Assembly (NCBI GenBank): GCA_023441055.1
Contig: JAEZQY010000001.1
Span: 62,001 to 126,000 of the forward strand
Source of the DNA: Bacillota bacterium
GTDB taxonomy: Bacteria; Bacillota; Bacilli; Paenibacillales; UBA4045
DNA: 64,000 nucleotides
Direction of reading: 5' to 3'
Part shown: positions 36,119 to 45,114 of the stretch, piece by piece
Layout: each line of letters starts with the position of its first letter
How positions within the stretch are numbered: the stretch's first letter is position 1
Notes under the pieces: model-generated
Seen by the model: the letters and a program-made list of their open reading frames with translations, nothing else
Told to the model about the DNA's origin: nothing
Database searches by the model: none
Made by a program: the position numbers and the translations under genes

Positions 36119-37811
36119 GTACGGCTCCTCGCGCAGACGCAATTGTATCGCCGATCTTGACTAGTCCACGCTTGATATCCTCATCCGTCTCGGCTTCGAG
36201 CATTATGCGATTCAATCGCTGCTCGAAGGTTGCGTCCTGCTCCAGCCGCTCGAGAATCGTATCCAGCTCGCCGATAACCAGCTCGAACATATTGATCTTC
36301 TCATGCAGCAGGCTGACAAGGTGCTCTTCGATCGTGCCCAGTGTGCACAGATTGTAGATGTTCACATCGCAAGTCTGCCCCAGACGATGTACGCGGCCAA
36401 TCCGCTGTTCGACCCGCATCGGATTCCAGGGCAAGTCGAAGTTGATGATGTTGTGACAGAACTGCAGATTTATGCCTTCTCCGCCAGCCTCGGTGGCGAC
36501 CAGCACCTGAGCACGCCCGCGGAACTTGTCCATCATCCAATCCTTCTTGCCACGGTTCATCCCGCCGCGATACGGCACTGCTGTCAGATTGTGATCGCTG
36601 AAGAACTTCAGCAGATACTCCTGCGTTGCGCGGTATTCTGTGAACACAATCACCTTGTCGTCGACCTCCCGTATCAGCTCCAGCGTCTTATCTGCCTTCG
36701 TATTCGAGGCGATTCCCTTAATCAAGCTGACGAGCTCCCAGATCCGTTCACGATAGGGGGAATCCTCCGGTGTCTTCTTAAACAGATTCACTAATGTTAA
36801 GAATACTGCGTCTCTGCTGGAGCATACTTCACGCTGCAGCGTCACCAGCGACAGCATACTGCTGGCGACTATTCCAGCCTCACGCACACGATCCCGCACG
36901 AAGCTGGTCACGCCCTCATAGAGCGCTTGTTCTTCTGCGGACAAGGTGAGCGGTATATTCTTCACATTCCGCTTAGTGAAGGAGATGCCTCCGTCGCCTC
37001 TGCGATTGCGGATCATCACCTTGGCCAACTCGTCATGCAGCGCCTCCTTGTTCTTCGGCCTACGCTTGTGTGCGACGTAATCAGCAGTGAACTTGCCCTC
37101 GGCACCTAATTGCCCCGGCTTAAGCATCGTGATCAGATTGTACAGCTCGCTCATATCATTCTGCACAGGTGTGGCGGTCAGCATTAAGCAATACTTCTTG
37201 TGAATCTGGCTGACAAAGCTGTAATTCGTTGTATTCTTATTCTTCAGCTTATGGGCTTCATCGATAATGAGCATGTCGTACTCCTGAGCAAGCACCAGCT
37301 CGCGATGCGGGTCCCGCTTGGCGGTATCCATAGATGCCACAAGCACATCCGCGCTCTCCCACATATAGGATTTCTTCTGCGCCATCGCAGGGATACCGAA
37401 CTTCTGATTCAGCTCCCTCACCCATTGCAGCACCAGTGAAGCCGGCACGAGAATGAGCACCTTATGCGCGAGACCGCGCACCATATATTCCTTCAGGATG
37501 AGTCCGGCTTCTATCGTCTTGCCTAGTCCAACCTCATCCGCTAGAATCGCTCGGCCGCGCATCTCGTAGAGCACGCGCCTCGCTGTATCGATCTGATGAG
37601 CCATCGGTGTAACATCTTGCAGGAGCGGGAGGGCCTGCAGTTCATCGAAGCTGCGCACGAGCTTGCTGGCAGTGGCCTCGCTGGCGAGCTGCGCCATCTC
37701 ATAGCGATCCCACGGGCCGTTATTCTCATTCCTAGCGGTTAACTCCTCACACCAGCCACGCGAGAAGCGTACCTGAACAAGCGAATTGATCGGCTTCAGG
37801 ATATCCTGCAT
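36111..37811 (-). CDS. yqhH: SNF2/RapA-like DEAD-family helicase YqhH
   Basis: A 566-residue SF2 protein. Walker A 'DEVGLGKT' (92-99), DEAH 184-187, 'LTATPVQN', and C-terminal motifs 'FTEYRATQEYLL', 'GGEGINLQF', 'HRIGR'-type 'EQRIGRVHRLGQ' identify a SNF2 translocase of the RapA/HepA type. It is likely a dsDNA translocase or transcription-recycling factor. The gene is first of a two-gene operon with yqhG. Short for the family, consisting of essentially just the motor. Confidence 0.9.
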   Translation of the reverse strand: MQDILKPINSLVQVRFSRGWCEELTARNENNGPWDRYEMAQLASEATASKLVRSFDELQALPLLQDVTPMAHQIDTARRVLYEMRGRAILADEVGLGKTIEAGLILKEYMVRGLAHKVLILVPASLVLQWVRELNQKFGIPAMAQKKSYMWESADVLVASMDTAKRDPHRELVLAQEYDMLIIDEAHKLKNKNTTNYSFVSQIHKKYCLMLTATPVQNDMSELYNLITMLKPGQLGAEGKFTADYVAHKRRPKNKEALHDELAKVMIRNRRGDGGISFTKRNVKNIPLTLSAEEQALYEGVTSFVRDRVREAGIVASSMLSLVTLQREVCSSRDAVFLTLVNLFKKTPEDSPYRERIWELVSLIKGIASNTKADKTLELIREVDDKVIVFTEYRATQEYLLKFFSDHNLTAVPYRGGMNRGKKDWMMDKFRGRAQVLVATEAGGEGINLQFCHNIINFDLPWNPMRVEQRIGRVHRLGQTCDVNIYNLCTLGTIEEHLVSLLHEKINMFELVIGELDTILERLEQDATFEQRLNRIMLEAETDEDIKRGLVKIGDTIASARGAVHE

Positions 37812-37826
37812 GTCGCCGCAACCTCC

Positions 37827-38024
37827 TCCTCGTGAATTAACGTTGTGACTAACCCGGCGATTAATTCACAGCCGCCTTGGCGTGTCCTCGTGAATTAACG
37901 TTGTGACCAACCCCGGCGATTTACTCGCATAAAGACAATGACGCCGTCATTCGCGAGTAAACGCTGATACGATTAATTCGCAGCCGCCTTGGCGTGTCCT
38001 CGTGAATTAACGTTGTGACTAACC
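37827..38024. repeat. Intergenic direct and inverted repeats upstream of yqhH
   Basis: A 28-base unit (TCCTCGTGAATTAACGTTGT and following) occurs at 37827-37854, 37885-37912 and 37997-38024. The last two copies share a longer ~50-base block reaching back to 37859 and 37972. GTGAATTAA/TTAATTCAC (37832-37840, 37861-37869) and TTACTCGC/GCGAGTAA (37921-37928, 37953-37960), with AATGACG/CGTCATT inside, can fold into hairpins. Together with the 51-bp array, these fill the 745-base gene-free stretch 37812-38556; no gene is seen there. Confidence 0.75.
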
Positions 38025-38202
38025 TATGCGTGATCTCGTGAGTAAACATTGGATGACATTCGATTATTAGTATGCGCATCAAGTGATAGTTTCCATGCAT
38101 AACCGACAACTTCGAATGAGGGAAAACGGAATCTAGGAGGACAAGGGCGGCTGAAAAACATCAGTTGGGGAGGTTGCCCCAATGGGCAATAAAGTGATGG
38201 GG

Positions 38203-38424
38203 AGACGTGCGTGCAGCGCCGGAAAGTGAAGCTGCATGATACTGTTCGAGGTAACTGGTGCATGTAACGTCGGAAAGTGAAGCTGCATGGTGCTGTGCGA
38301 GATAACTGGTGCGTGCAGCACCGGAAAGTGAAGCTGCATGGTGCTGTGCGAGATAACTGGTGCGTGCAGCGCCGGAAAGTGAAGCTGTATAGTGCTCATG
38401 TCGAATTAATCGGTGCGTGTAGCG
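38203..38424. repeat. 51-bp tandem repeat (about four units)
   Basis: The core GGAAAGTGAAGCTGCATG recurs at 38221, 38272, 38323 and 38374 (period exactly 51), with partial units at both ends. Units 2 and 3 are nearly identical. Because 51 is a multiple of three, frames stay open on both strands, but no ribosome sites or protein-like composition support coding. Confidence 0.85.
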
Positions 38425-38556
38425 CCAGAGCTCGTCCTGATCGTATATTCGCAGCTCAACGAGCATGGATGAGACGCTGGCCGCACGCAAGCCTGCGTTG
38501 AATTACCTGCGTGCGTTTCATCTGCGTCTCATTCCATGTCGCGTTCAAGCCTTATT

Positions 38557-41500
38557 TTATATCAGCAGCTTCAATAATCGATTAATCACAGCCGCCGCTT
38601 GGGCACGACTGCCGAATTGCTCCGGCCTGAAACTCCCGTCGATCCCTTGGAGCAGACCGAGCGAGCTGGCTGCGCGAACCTGATTGCGCGACCACTGGCT
38701 AATCTGCGCGGCATCCTTGTAGTCGGGTTCATCGACATCCTCGAACTGCTCTATACGGCTATCTGTCGCATACAAGTACGCCTGCATGATCATGACTGCC
38801 ATCTGCTGTCTGGTGATCCGCTCATTGGGCGCGAAACGGTCGTCATTCATCCCTCTTATAATGCCGTTCTGATAGGCTGCACGAATATCATTCGCGTACC
38901 ACGCGTCCTTCGGTACGTCTAGGAATGGCAATGATTGATCCTTCGGCGCAAGCTTCAATGCCCTGGATAGCATAGCCGCGAATTGTGCTCTCGTCACATG
39001 CCCTTCGGGGTGATAGAGCTGCTCAGTCATGCCGCTAACGATCTGCTTGGCCGCTAGCGATTCAATGTCCGATCTAGCCCAATGCTGGGTGATATCTGCG
39101 AAGGTCTTATCGCTCTCGAACACGCCGTAGACGGAGAAGTGCGCAAGCGCTGTCGAGATACTGTCGTCATGATGATATAGGCCTCCGATATAACGCCATT
39201 GCTGCTGACTAGTCTCATAGTGGAAAATACCGGCACGATCATGATTCGTACTCGGATCCACATGGAGCGTCAATCGCACTGCACCGGATAATCGTTCTAA
39301 CGGCTGATCATTCAGCAGCCAGACGAAATCATAAGCATCTGATCGATCATGCAGCGCTTGCTGAGTAGCCGCTTGCATGACGGAAGGTTCCGCAGGCTTC
39401 ACCTTGAGCTTTACCCGATCAGTATCCGTGACCTTCAACCAATGTGGAGGCAATTCTAGGAGCCAGTAGCCGGTATCAATAATTATTGACTTGTTCTTCG
39501 CAGCAGCCAGCGCAATAATTGGACCGGTCAACTCCAGTGTAAGATGTTCATACGGCTCATCGTATGGAATTTCGATCGTGTAGACGGAATCGGAACCGTT
39601 CAGCCGGTTGCGGGCATTCTGCTCATTGGGTTCATACGTCAATGTCACCTGATCAGCCTCACCTGTGTAGGTGACCTTATCCGATAGATCAATAGCGAAT
39701 CCTATGAACGGCGCCCCGCTACCATTACCGCTATCACTACCATTATCACCATTATCGCCTTTCCCATCATCCGTCTTCGCAGGCTGCGTACTGACCTCCA
39801 GTCGCGCTTCGTCTGATAGATTGCCTGCTTGATTAATCGCGGCAATCGAGAACGCATATTTCGTAGCTGGCTTCAGCTGGTCTGCGGTATAAGCTGGCCC
39901 GGTCACATAATCTGTCATGTCAGCATCTCCATCCGAGACGTTGACCCGGTATTCGACCGCGCTCGGAACGGCATTCCATTCCAGAGAGATGCTGCTGTCG
40001 GTCACGACGGTCTCTCGCACATTCTGCGGTTTATCCGGCGTGCCGATTACCGCCTTGATAGCCTCGCTGTAGAGTGAGCGGCGCCCGAGATAGTCAATGG
40101 CTGCAATCGTATAGCTGAGCTCTTGACCAATGGTTAATCCCTCATGTGCATACTCGGTTACATCGTAGAGCGTCTCCGACGCGCCATCCTTGAACGTTAG
40201 CTCATAGCCCATAACCTGATCTTCAATGGACGCTGTCCACTTCAGCAGGATTGATTCGTTGGTCTGTGATGCGATGTGGAAGCCGCTAACTGGTGAAGGC
40301 AAAGTCATCTCGACTGCGCTGAGATTATCCGTCGATTCATTCCCTGCAACATCGACAGCAGCTACCGAGACTGTATAGGTCGTAAGCGGCTGCAGCTCGT
40401 TAATCGTCAATCTCGTGTCCGTCGTTGTGTAAACCTGATCATCGACGAAGACGCGATATTCCGCTGCATCCGGCACAGCATGCCATTCCACCATTAAGGC
40501 TTGATGGGTGAAGTCATAGATATTCACATAGTCCGGAGCTGCTGGAGGTGTAGTATCCGCAGTTGGCAATGTTCGGAAGGAGATGACGCTCTCCGATGAA
40601 TAGTTAGCCGACGTGTCCACTGCAGCAACCTTAAACGTATAATCAGAGTCCGCCAGCAGCGGAAGAGTGGTATAGCTAGTGTCTCTAGTTACACTAACTA
40701 TCCGGCCATCTTCAGAGAATACCTCATAATGATCAACCGCGATATTGTCCGTGGACGGTTCCCAACTGATTGTCACAGTGCCATCGGCATTGAATGCATG
40801 CGAGATCTCACCGGGTCTAGTCGGATTCTTCGCGGCGATCTGCCCATGGACCATGATCGCCTGCACCGCATCATACCAGATATCGCCCATGATCTCGAAG
40901 GCTTCACGGCCCGGATGAATGCCATCCTGGATCGGATCGCCATGGACATAAGGGAAGTACTCATTCTTCATAAGCGAATAGGTGTCGACGAAGCCGACCT
41001 TCTGTCCACGACTTTGATGCTCTACGATAAGAGCCCTGATCTTCGCATTGAAGATAAGCACACGAGGGGTGAATACGTCAGGATCGGATTGCATAGGCGT
41101 AATACTAGAGATGATGATGTGAGTGCTCGGAGAGAGCTCATGAATCCGGTCAATTAATTCTGACACATCATCAGGCGCAGCAGCTGCTCGACCAGCGGAG
41201 AACATATCATTGGTGCCTGTGAATACGAGCAGAATATCTGGGTTGTACAGAGGCACCTGCTTGTCCACGAGCGCGATCAGATCGTCTACGGTATAGCCGG
41301 AGTCGCCATGGCCTTCATGATCGAGATCAGGTGCTATGTCGCCGACAGCTCCGAATGGATTGTCGGTTCGGGAGCCGACCAAATTGGCATCAAGTCCGGC
41401 CTGACGCAGCTTCTGCCAGAGGAAGCCGCGATAGCCGCCTTCATAGAATTTTCCATACGTCATGGAGGCGCCAATCGGCATAATCGTAGTGCTGCCTGCT

Positions 41501-42393
41501 GATTTGGCCGTCACGGTCACCAGATTATTGCTCGGATCAGACATAACGCCGTTCTCCGTCTCAGCAGATACTGTGAAGCGATATTGCGCAGCTGCCCGCA
41601 GATTCGTCACGGTGAAGTCGGTGACATCGCCATACACAGCACCGATGACCGTATCGTCTTGGGCGATATGGTAGCGGGCAATGGCTTCACTTCCGACAGG
41701 CGGGCTCCAGGCGAGCTGGATTGTGGTATCCGTTGCGCTGACAGCATGAAGTAATCTAGGCGACCAGCTGCTAGTCAAGCTTAGATTGTCGATCTGAATC
41801 ACACCGCTGCCGTCAGCTTCACGGGCCTTCAGAATGATATGAACCTTAGCGTAACTGGCATCGGCCGGTGTATAAGCACTGAGCAGCTCGCGGATAGGCG
41901 TGCCGATATTGCTGTTGTCCAGCGCGCGATATATATTCCTCTCGTTAGACTTCCCTTCCAGATAACGCCCTTCTGCGTCCAGATACTCCAATCGGAGCGT
42001 GACGAGTGCATTATTCATCTGTTCGATGTACAAATCAGCCGACAGCGTGATCCATTCGCCTGGATTTACACGGACGGTTTGGACAATTCGCTTGGTCTCA
42101 TATTGCCATTCGAAGCGAGGGGCAGTGATTTGATAAGCATATTGATTATGATCGTCATAGACCATTGCAGTTACCGTTCCCATGGTGCCAGAGGACACAT
42201 CCTGATAAGTCTCCCACGGCTCGGCGTCACCAGTCTCGAAATCGCCGTTCACAAGCAGATTGACTGCTGCTAAGGCGCTTGAGCCGTCGCTCCCAGCGGG
42301 CACAGGGGGGGAATCTGCGGCGGATAATAGGATAGATGCCAGCATTGACCCGATGATGATACCAATAAGCGATAGACGACGTACACGTTTCAT
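38557..42393 (-). CDS. Surface SGNH-hydrolase protein with Fn3 and three SLH domains
   Basis: A 1278-residue exported protein. In order: signal peptide (~1-25), a galactose-binding-like CBM (~45-205, 'LVNGDFETGDAEPW'), Fn3 (~215-300), an SGNH/GDSL-type esterase (~300-515) with 'GASMTYG' block I, 'FTGTNDMF' block III and 'DGIHPG' block V, then four Fn3 repeats (~520-880), an Asp/Gly/Asn linker (~885-905), a beta-rich unknown domain (~905-1080) and three SLH motifs (~1095 to the end). SLH repeats attach it to pyruvylated secondary cell-wall polymer. Likely removes acyl groups from polysaccharide. ATG 42393 follows GAGGAG. Confidence 0.87.
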   Translation of the reverse strand: MKRVRRLSLIGIIIGSMLASILLSAADSPPVPAGSDGSSALAAVNLLVNGDFETGDAEPWETYQDVSSGTMGTVTAMVYDDHNQYAYQITAPRFEWQYETKRIVQTVRVNPGEWITLSADLYIEQMNNALVTLRLEYLDAEGRYLEGKSNERNIYRALDNSNIGTPIRELLSAYTPADASYAKVHIILKAREADGSGVIQIDNLSLTSSWSPRLLHAVSATDTTIQLAWSPPVGSEAIARYHIAQDDTVIGAVYGDVTDFTVTNLRAAAQYRFTVSAETENGVMSDPSNNLVTVTAKSAGSTTIMPIGASMTYGKFYEGGYRGFLWQKLRQAGLDANLVGSRTDNPFGAVGDIAPDLDHEGHGDSGYTVDDLIALVDKQVPLYNPDILLVFTGTNDMFSAGRAAAAPDDVSELIDRIHELSPSTHIIISSITPMQSDPDVFTPRVLIFNAKIRALIVEHQSRGQKVGFVDTYSLMKNEYFPYVHGDPIQDGIHPGREAFEIMGDIWYDAVQAIMVHGQIAAKNPTRPGEISHAFNADGTVTISWEPSTDNIAVDHYEVFSEDGRIVSVTRDTSYTTLPLLADSDYTFKVAAVDTSANYSSESVISFRTLPTADTTPPAAPDYVNIYDFTHQALMVEWHAVPDAAEYRVFVDDQVYTTTDTRLTINELQPLTTYTVSVAAVDVAGNESTDNLSAVEMTLPSPVSGFHIASQTNESILLKWTASIEDQVMGYELTFKDGASETLYDVTEYAHEGLTIGQELSYTIAAIDYLGRRSLYSEAIKAVIGTPDKPQNVRETVVTDSSISLEWNAVPSAVEYRVNVSDGDADMTDYVTGPAYTADQLKPATKYAFSIAAINQAGNLSDEARLEVSTQPAKTDDGKGDNGDNGSDSGNGSGAPFIGFAIDLSDKVTYTGEADQVTLTYEPNEQNARNRLNGSDSVYTIEIPYDEPYEHLTLELTGPIIALAAAKNKSIIIDTGYWLLELPPHWLKVTDTDRVKLKVKPAEPSVMQAATQQALHDRSDAYDFVWLLNDQPLERLSGAVRLTLHVDPSTNHDRAGIFHYETSQQQWRYIGGLYHHDDSISTALAHFSVYGVFESDKTFADITQHWARSDIESLAAKQIVSGMTEQLYHPEGHVTRAQFAAMLSRALKLAPKDQSLPFLDVPKDAWYANDIRAAYQNGIIRGMNDDRFAPNERITRQQMAVMIMQAYLYATDSRIEQFEDVDEPDYKDAAQISQWSRNQVRAASSLGLLQGIDGSFRPEQFGSRAQAAAVINRLLKLLI

Positions 42394-42632
42394 TAATATA
42401 ACGCTCCTCTCGTATTCCACATCCTCAGTCCAAGGACATTGTATAATAGAATGATAGATATGGTAAATGGTGTTAAAATGTAACGTTATGTATCATCTTG
42501 TCGATCCATGTGTAAATGCGTCCCTTACCGCTCGATTTGTAAAGAAATTGCGTATTCGCTATCATGAATACCAACGAACATAGGAGCGTTGTAAGCAATC
42601 AAGCTAGTCATTTCTGAGTGGAGGTGGATGAT

Positions 42633-43484
42633 GTGAGCAATATGAACAACAACTGGCGATTTATAAATTCAGGGCCGTGCTCGCCTGCGGAGAACATGGC
42701 GATAGACGAAGCGATTTTGACCAGTCACAGCAAGGGGCTAGTGCCTCCAACTGTACGATTCTACGGCTGGAGTCCAGCGACGCTGACGATTGGTTATTTT
42801 CAGAAGGCGGATGAAGAGGTGAATTTCGAGCGGCTGCATGCCCGCGGACTCGGCTTCGTGCGGCGTCCAACAGGCGGCAGAGCCGTGCTGCATGATGCAG
42901 AGCTGACATACAGCATCATCGTGTCAGAGGATTATCCGGGTATTCCGAGTACCGTGAATGAAGCTTATCGGGTGCTGAGTGAGGGGCTGGTGCATGGGTT
43001 TCGCAGACTCGGCTTGCAGGCGGAGATGGTCAATCTGTCGAGCGAGGAGGACAAATCGAAGATGATGACAGGCTCGGCTGCCTGCTTCGATTCGCCTTCC
43101 TGGTATGAGCTCGTTGTTGAAGGACGCAAGGTCGCGGGCTCTGCGCAGGTCAGACAGAAGGGCGTCGTGCTGCAGCATGGCTCGATTCTGCTGGATCTGG
43201 ATGTTGACCTGTTGTTCGAGGTGCTGCAATTCCCCAGTGAACGTGTCCGGGAGCGCTTGCGGGCATCCTTCACGGAGAAGGCTGTAGCCATTAATGATGT
43301 GAAGCGCAGACTGGGGCACGCGGAAGTGAGCTTGACAGAGGCTGAGGCGGCATTTCGAAGCGGATTAGCGGAGGGTCTCGGCGTTGAGCTGGAGTCCGGC
43401 GATCTGTCCGAATGGGAGCGGGAGCTTGCGCTGCAGCTCGTTCTGGAGAAGTACGGTCACCGGGATTGGAATTTCCGCAGATGA
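42633..43484 (+). CDS. lipM: Octanoyltransferase LipM
   Basis: A ~283-residue BPL/LplA-fold enzyme that moves octanoyl from acyl carrier protein to GcvH in lipoate synthesis. 'RPTGGRAVLHDAELTYS' is the ligand loop, the Cys acyl acceptor lies in 'SAACFDSPSWYELVV' (~residue 150, as in LipM) and 'GRKVAGSAQ' is the Lys motif. GTG 42633 has GGAGGT 7 bases before it; ATG 42642 is an alternative. In Bacillus lipM (yqhM) lies beyond the gcv genes next to yqhH; here the gcv genes are missing. Confidence 0.88.
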   Translation: MSNMNNNWRFINSGPCSPAENMAIDEAILTSHSKGLVPPTVRFYGWSPATLTIGYFQKADEEVNFERLHARGLGFVRRPTGGRAVLHDAELTYSIIVSEDYPGIPSTVNEAYRVLSEGLVHGFRRLGLQAEMVNLSSEEDKSKMMTGSAACFDSPSWYELVVEGRKVAGSAQVRQKGVVLQHGSILLDLDVDLLFEVLQFPSERVRERLRASFTEKAVAINDVKRRLGHAEVSLTEAEAAFRSGLAEGLGVELESGDLSEWERELALQLVLEKYGHRDWNFRR

Positions 43485-43510
43485 TCCGCGCACATCGCCG
43501 CATGGGAAAA

Positions 43511-43526
43511 TGTGATGAAGATCACT
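43511..43526 (+). promoter_or_regulatory. Crp/Fnr-type site and promoter before ric
   Basis: TGTGATGAAGATCACT with TATAAT at 43547-43552. The palindrome centre (43518.5) is 31 bases from the -10 centre, as expected for class II activation (about -41.5). Confidence 0.75.
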
Positions 43527-43604
43527 AGCGTTCCTCATCAATCTTCTATAATGAATGTATAAGCAATGAGATTTATTCTCAGTTGAATAGAAGGAGGACG
43601 TCAT

Positions 43605-44324
43605 ATGAAGCCCATTAGGATTGAGCAGAATCGGCCAATCGGTGAGATTGTAGCTGATTTCCCGACTGCCGCGCTTATCTTCAAGAAGCACCGCATCGAT
43701 TTCTGCTGCGGTGGTGATCGGCCGCTGTCAGTCGCGGCAGGCGCGAAGCAGGTCGACGTTCAGACCGTCATCGAGGAGCTGCATGCCGCATACCAGGCTG
43801 AGGCTAATCGCAAGGATCGCGGCACGGATTGGCAATCCGCGGACTACACAGCGTTAGTCGATCATGTGTTAGATACTCATCACGCCTATCTAAAGCGCGA
43901 GCTTAGCGGTATCGGCGAGTTCACGAATCGTATTCGCAATGTGCATGGTTATCATCATCCTGAATTGCTGCGCCTCGATGAGCTGTTCCGCCAGGTGAAG
44001 GCAGAGCTTGAGGAGCATATGCAGAAGGAGGAAGCGCAAATCTTCCCGCTTGTGAAGCAATATGCGGCTGCAGGAGACAGAGAACTGCTGGCAGAAGCCG
44101 TCAAGACGATTGACGAGCTGGAGGCGGAGCATAGCGCAGTAGGCGAACTGCTGGAGGAGATGCGCGAGATTACCGCGGACTATACGCTGCCACCGGAGGC
44201 TTGCCGGAGCTATACGGTCACATTCGAGAAGCTGGAGGAGCTGGAGGATGATATGTTCCAGCATATCCATCTTGAGAATAATATCATGTTCCCTAGACTG
44301 GAGAAGGAGCTGAGTGCCTTATGA
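43605..44324 (+). CDS. ric: Iron-sulfur cluster repair di-iron protein (RIC/ScdA/YtfE)
   Basis: A 239-residue protein. The N-terminal ScdA domain has Cys34-Cys35 in 'RIDFCCGGDRPL', and the hemerythrin-like domain (~80-235) supplies His/Glu ligands in 'HHAYLKREL', 'HGYHHPEL', 'LEEHMQKEEAQIFP', 'LEAEHSAVG' and 'FQHIHLENNIMFP'. It repairs Fe-S clusters damaged by NO or oxidants. A TGTGA-N6-TCACT site upstream implies Crp/Fnr control. Its stop overlaps the following small gene (ATGATGA). Confidence 0.93.
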   Translation: MKPIRIEQNRPIGEIVADFPTAALIFKKHRIDFCCGGDRPLSVAAGAKQVDVQTVIEELHAAYQAEANRKDRGTDWQSADYTALVDHVLDTHHAYLKRELSGIGEFTNRIRNVHGYHHPELLRLDELFRQVKAELEEHMQKEEAQIFPLVKQYAAAGDRELLAEAVKTIDELEAEHSAVGELLEEMREITADYTLPPEACRSYTVTFEKLEELEDDMFQHIHLENNIMFPRLEKELSAL

Positions 44325-44608
44325 TGAAACTGCCCATGCTGAAGGAGAAGGATTGGTCGCTGAATCTGGAGGATGAAGCCTTCGTCGACAATCCGCAGGA
44401 GCTGATCGAAGAGGCAGTTAAGGCGGTGGAGATCACCGCTGCCGGCCATTACGTGAATCTGGTGACGCCTGCTGGAACCGGTCACCCGGAGCAGGGGCTG
44501 CTCGGCGAAATCAAGCAAGCTATCGATCGCGCAGGTGTCGCTTATCAACAGATTGTTTACGTGGACGAATGCGGATGCGGCGGCTTCGTCACCAGAGTAT
44601 ATCGATAA
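44321..44608 (+). CDS. Small CGCGG-motif protein (possible rSAM-modified peptide family)
   Basis: A 95-residue protein with a C-terminal 'YVDECGCGGFVTRVYR' motif. This resembles the CGCGG-type putative radical-SAM-modified peptides known from database naming, but no radical SAM enzyme lies in the window. The N-terminal part is hydrophilic and alpha/beta ('NPQELIEEAVKAVEITAAGHYVNLVTPAGTGHPEQGLLGEIKQAI'). It is translationally coupled to ric, so a role in NO stress or metal/cluster binding through the two Cys is also possible. Confidence 0.6.
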   Translation: MMKLPMLKEKDWSLNLEDEAFVDNPQELIEEAVKAVEITAAGHYVNLVTPAGTGHPEQGLLGEIKQAIDRAGVAYQQIVYVDECGCGGFVTRVYR

Positions 44609-44628
44609 TTTGCATTAGCTTTTGAGGT

Positions 44629-44737
44629 AGTTTTGTTGCGATGATTACTCAGGGGGTATAGCTTCACAAAACTAAGCGTATGCTTCCGAAGTAGTTTTGT
44701 TGCGATGATTACTCAAGAGGTATAGCTTCACAAAACT
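44629..44737. repeat. Two 45-bp direct repeats with inverted ends
   Basis: Nearly identical 45-base units at 44629-44673 and 44693-44737 (64 bases apart, three differences). Each starts AGTTTTGT and ends ACAAAACT, so each can fold with an 8-bp stem. They lie directly upstream of the cupin ribosome site and may be a duplicated regulatory element or small mobile relic. Confidence 0.8.
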
Positions 44738-44754
44738 TGGAGGAGGAACTAATC

Positions 44755-45096
44755 ATGGAAATCAAATCCTTAGGTCCATTGCGAGAGTTCGGCGAGGAAC
44801 GCTTCACGAAGAGAATTATTCACAAGAAGGATGAAAGTGTCGTATTCGTGTTAAACTTCGAGCCGGGACAGGAGCTGCCTACGCATAACCACCCGGGGAC
44901 GGCTGTCTACATTCTGGTATTATCCGGCTCAGGCGAGGTGGTGATTGACGGGACGCCGTCCGCAATTACGGAAGATGATGTGGTATGGGTCGATGGAGCA
45001 GAGCAGTTCGCGTTCAAGAATACCGGCAGCGAGCGCGTTACGCTCTATGTCATGCTGGCGAAGATTCCGGATGAGCGATTCGCGCAGAATATCTAA
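44755..45096 (+). CDS. Cupin domain protein
   Basis: A 113-residue single-domain cupin: 'LPTHNHPGTAVYILVLSGSGEVVIDG' is cupin motif 1 with two His and a Glu-like position, and 'VWVDGAEQFAFKNTGSERVTLYVML' is motif 2. It probably binds a metal and a small ligand. GGAGGAGG precedes ATG 44755. Downstream, after 18 bases, is the multi-pass membrane protein, so the two form an operon in the nitrosative stress neighbourhood. Confidence 0.85.
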   Translation: MEIKSLGPLREFGEERFTKRIIHKKDESVVFVLNFEPGQELPTHNHPGTAVYILVLSGSGEVVIDGTPSAITEDDVVWVDGAEQFAFKNTGSERVTLYVMLAKIPDERFAQNI

Positions 45097-45114
45097 TGAA
45101 TGGAGGCTGGCGCG

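Noticed and set aside
38133..38501. Repetitive frames on both strands over the 51-bp array
   Set aside because: Open only because the period is a multiple of three; no ribosome site or protein-like composition.
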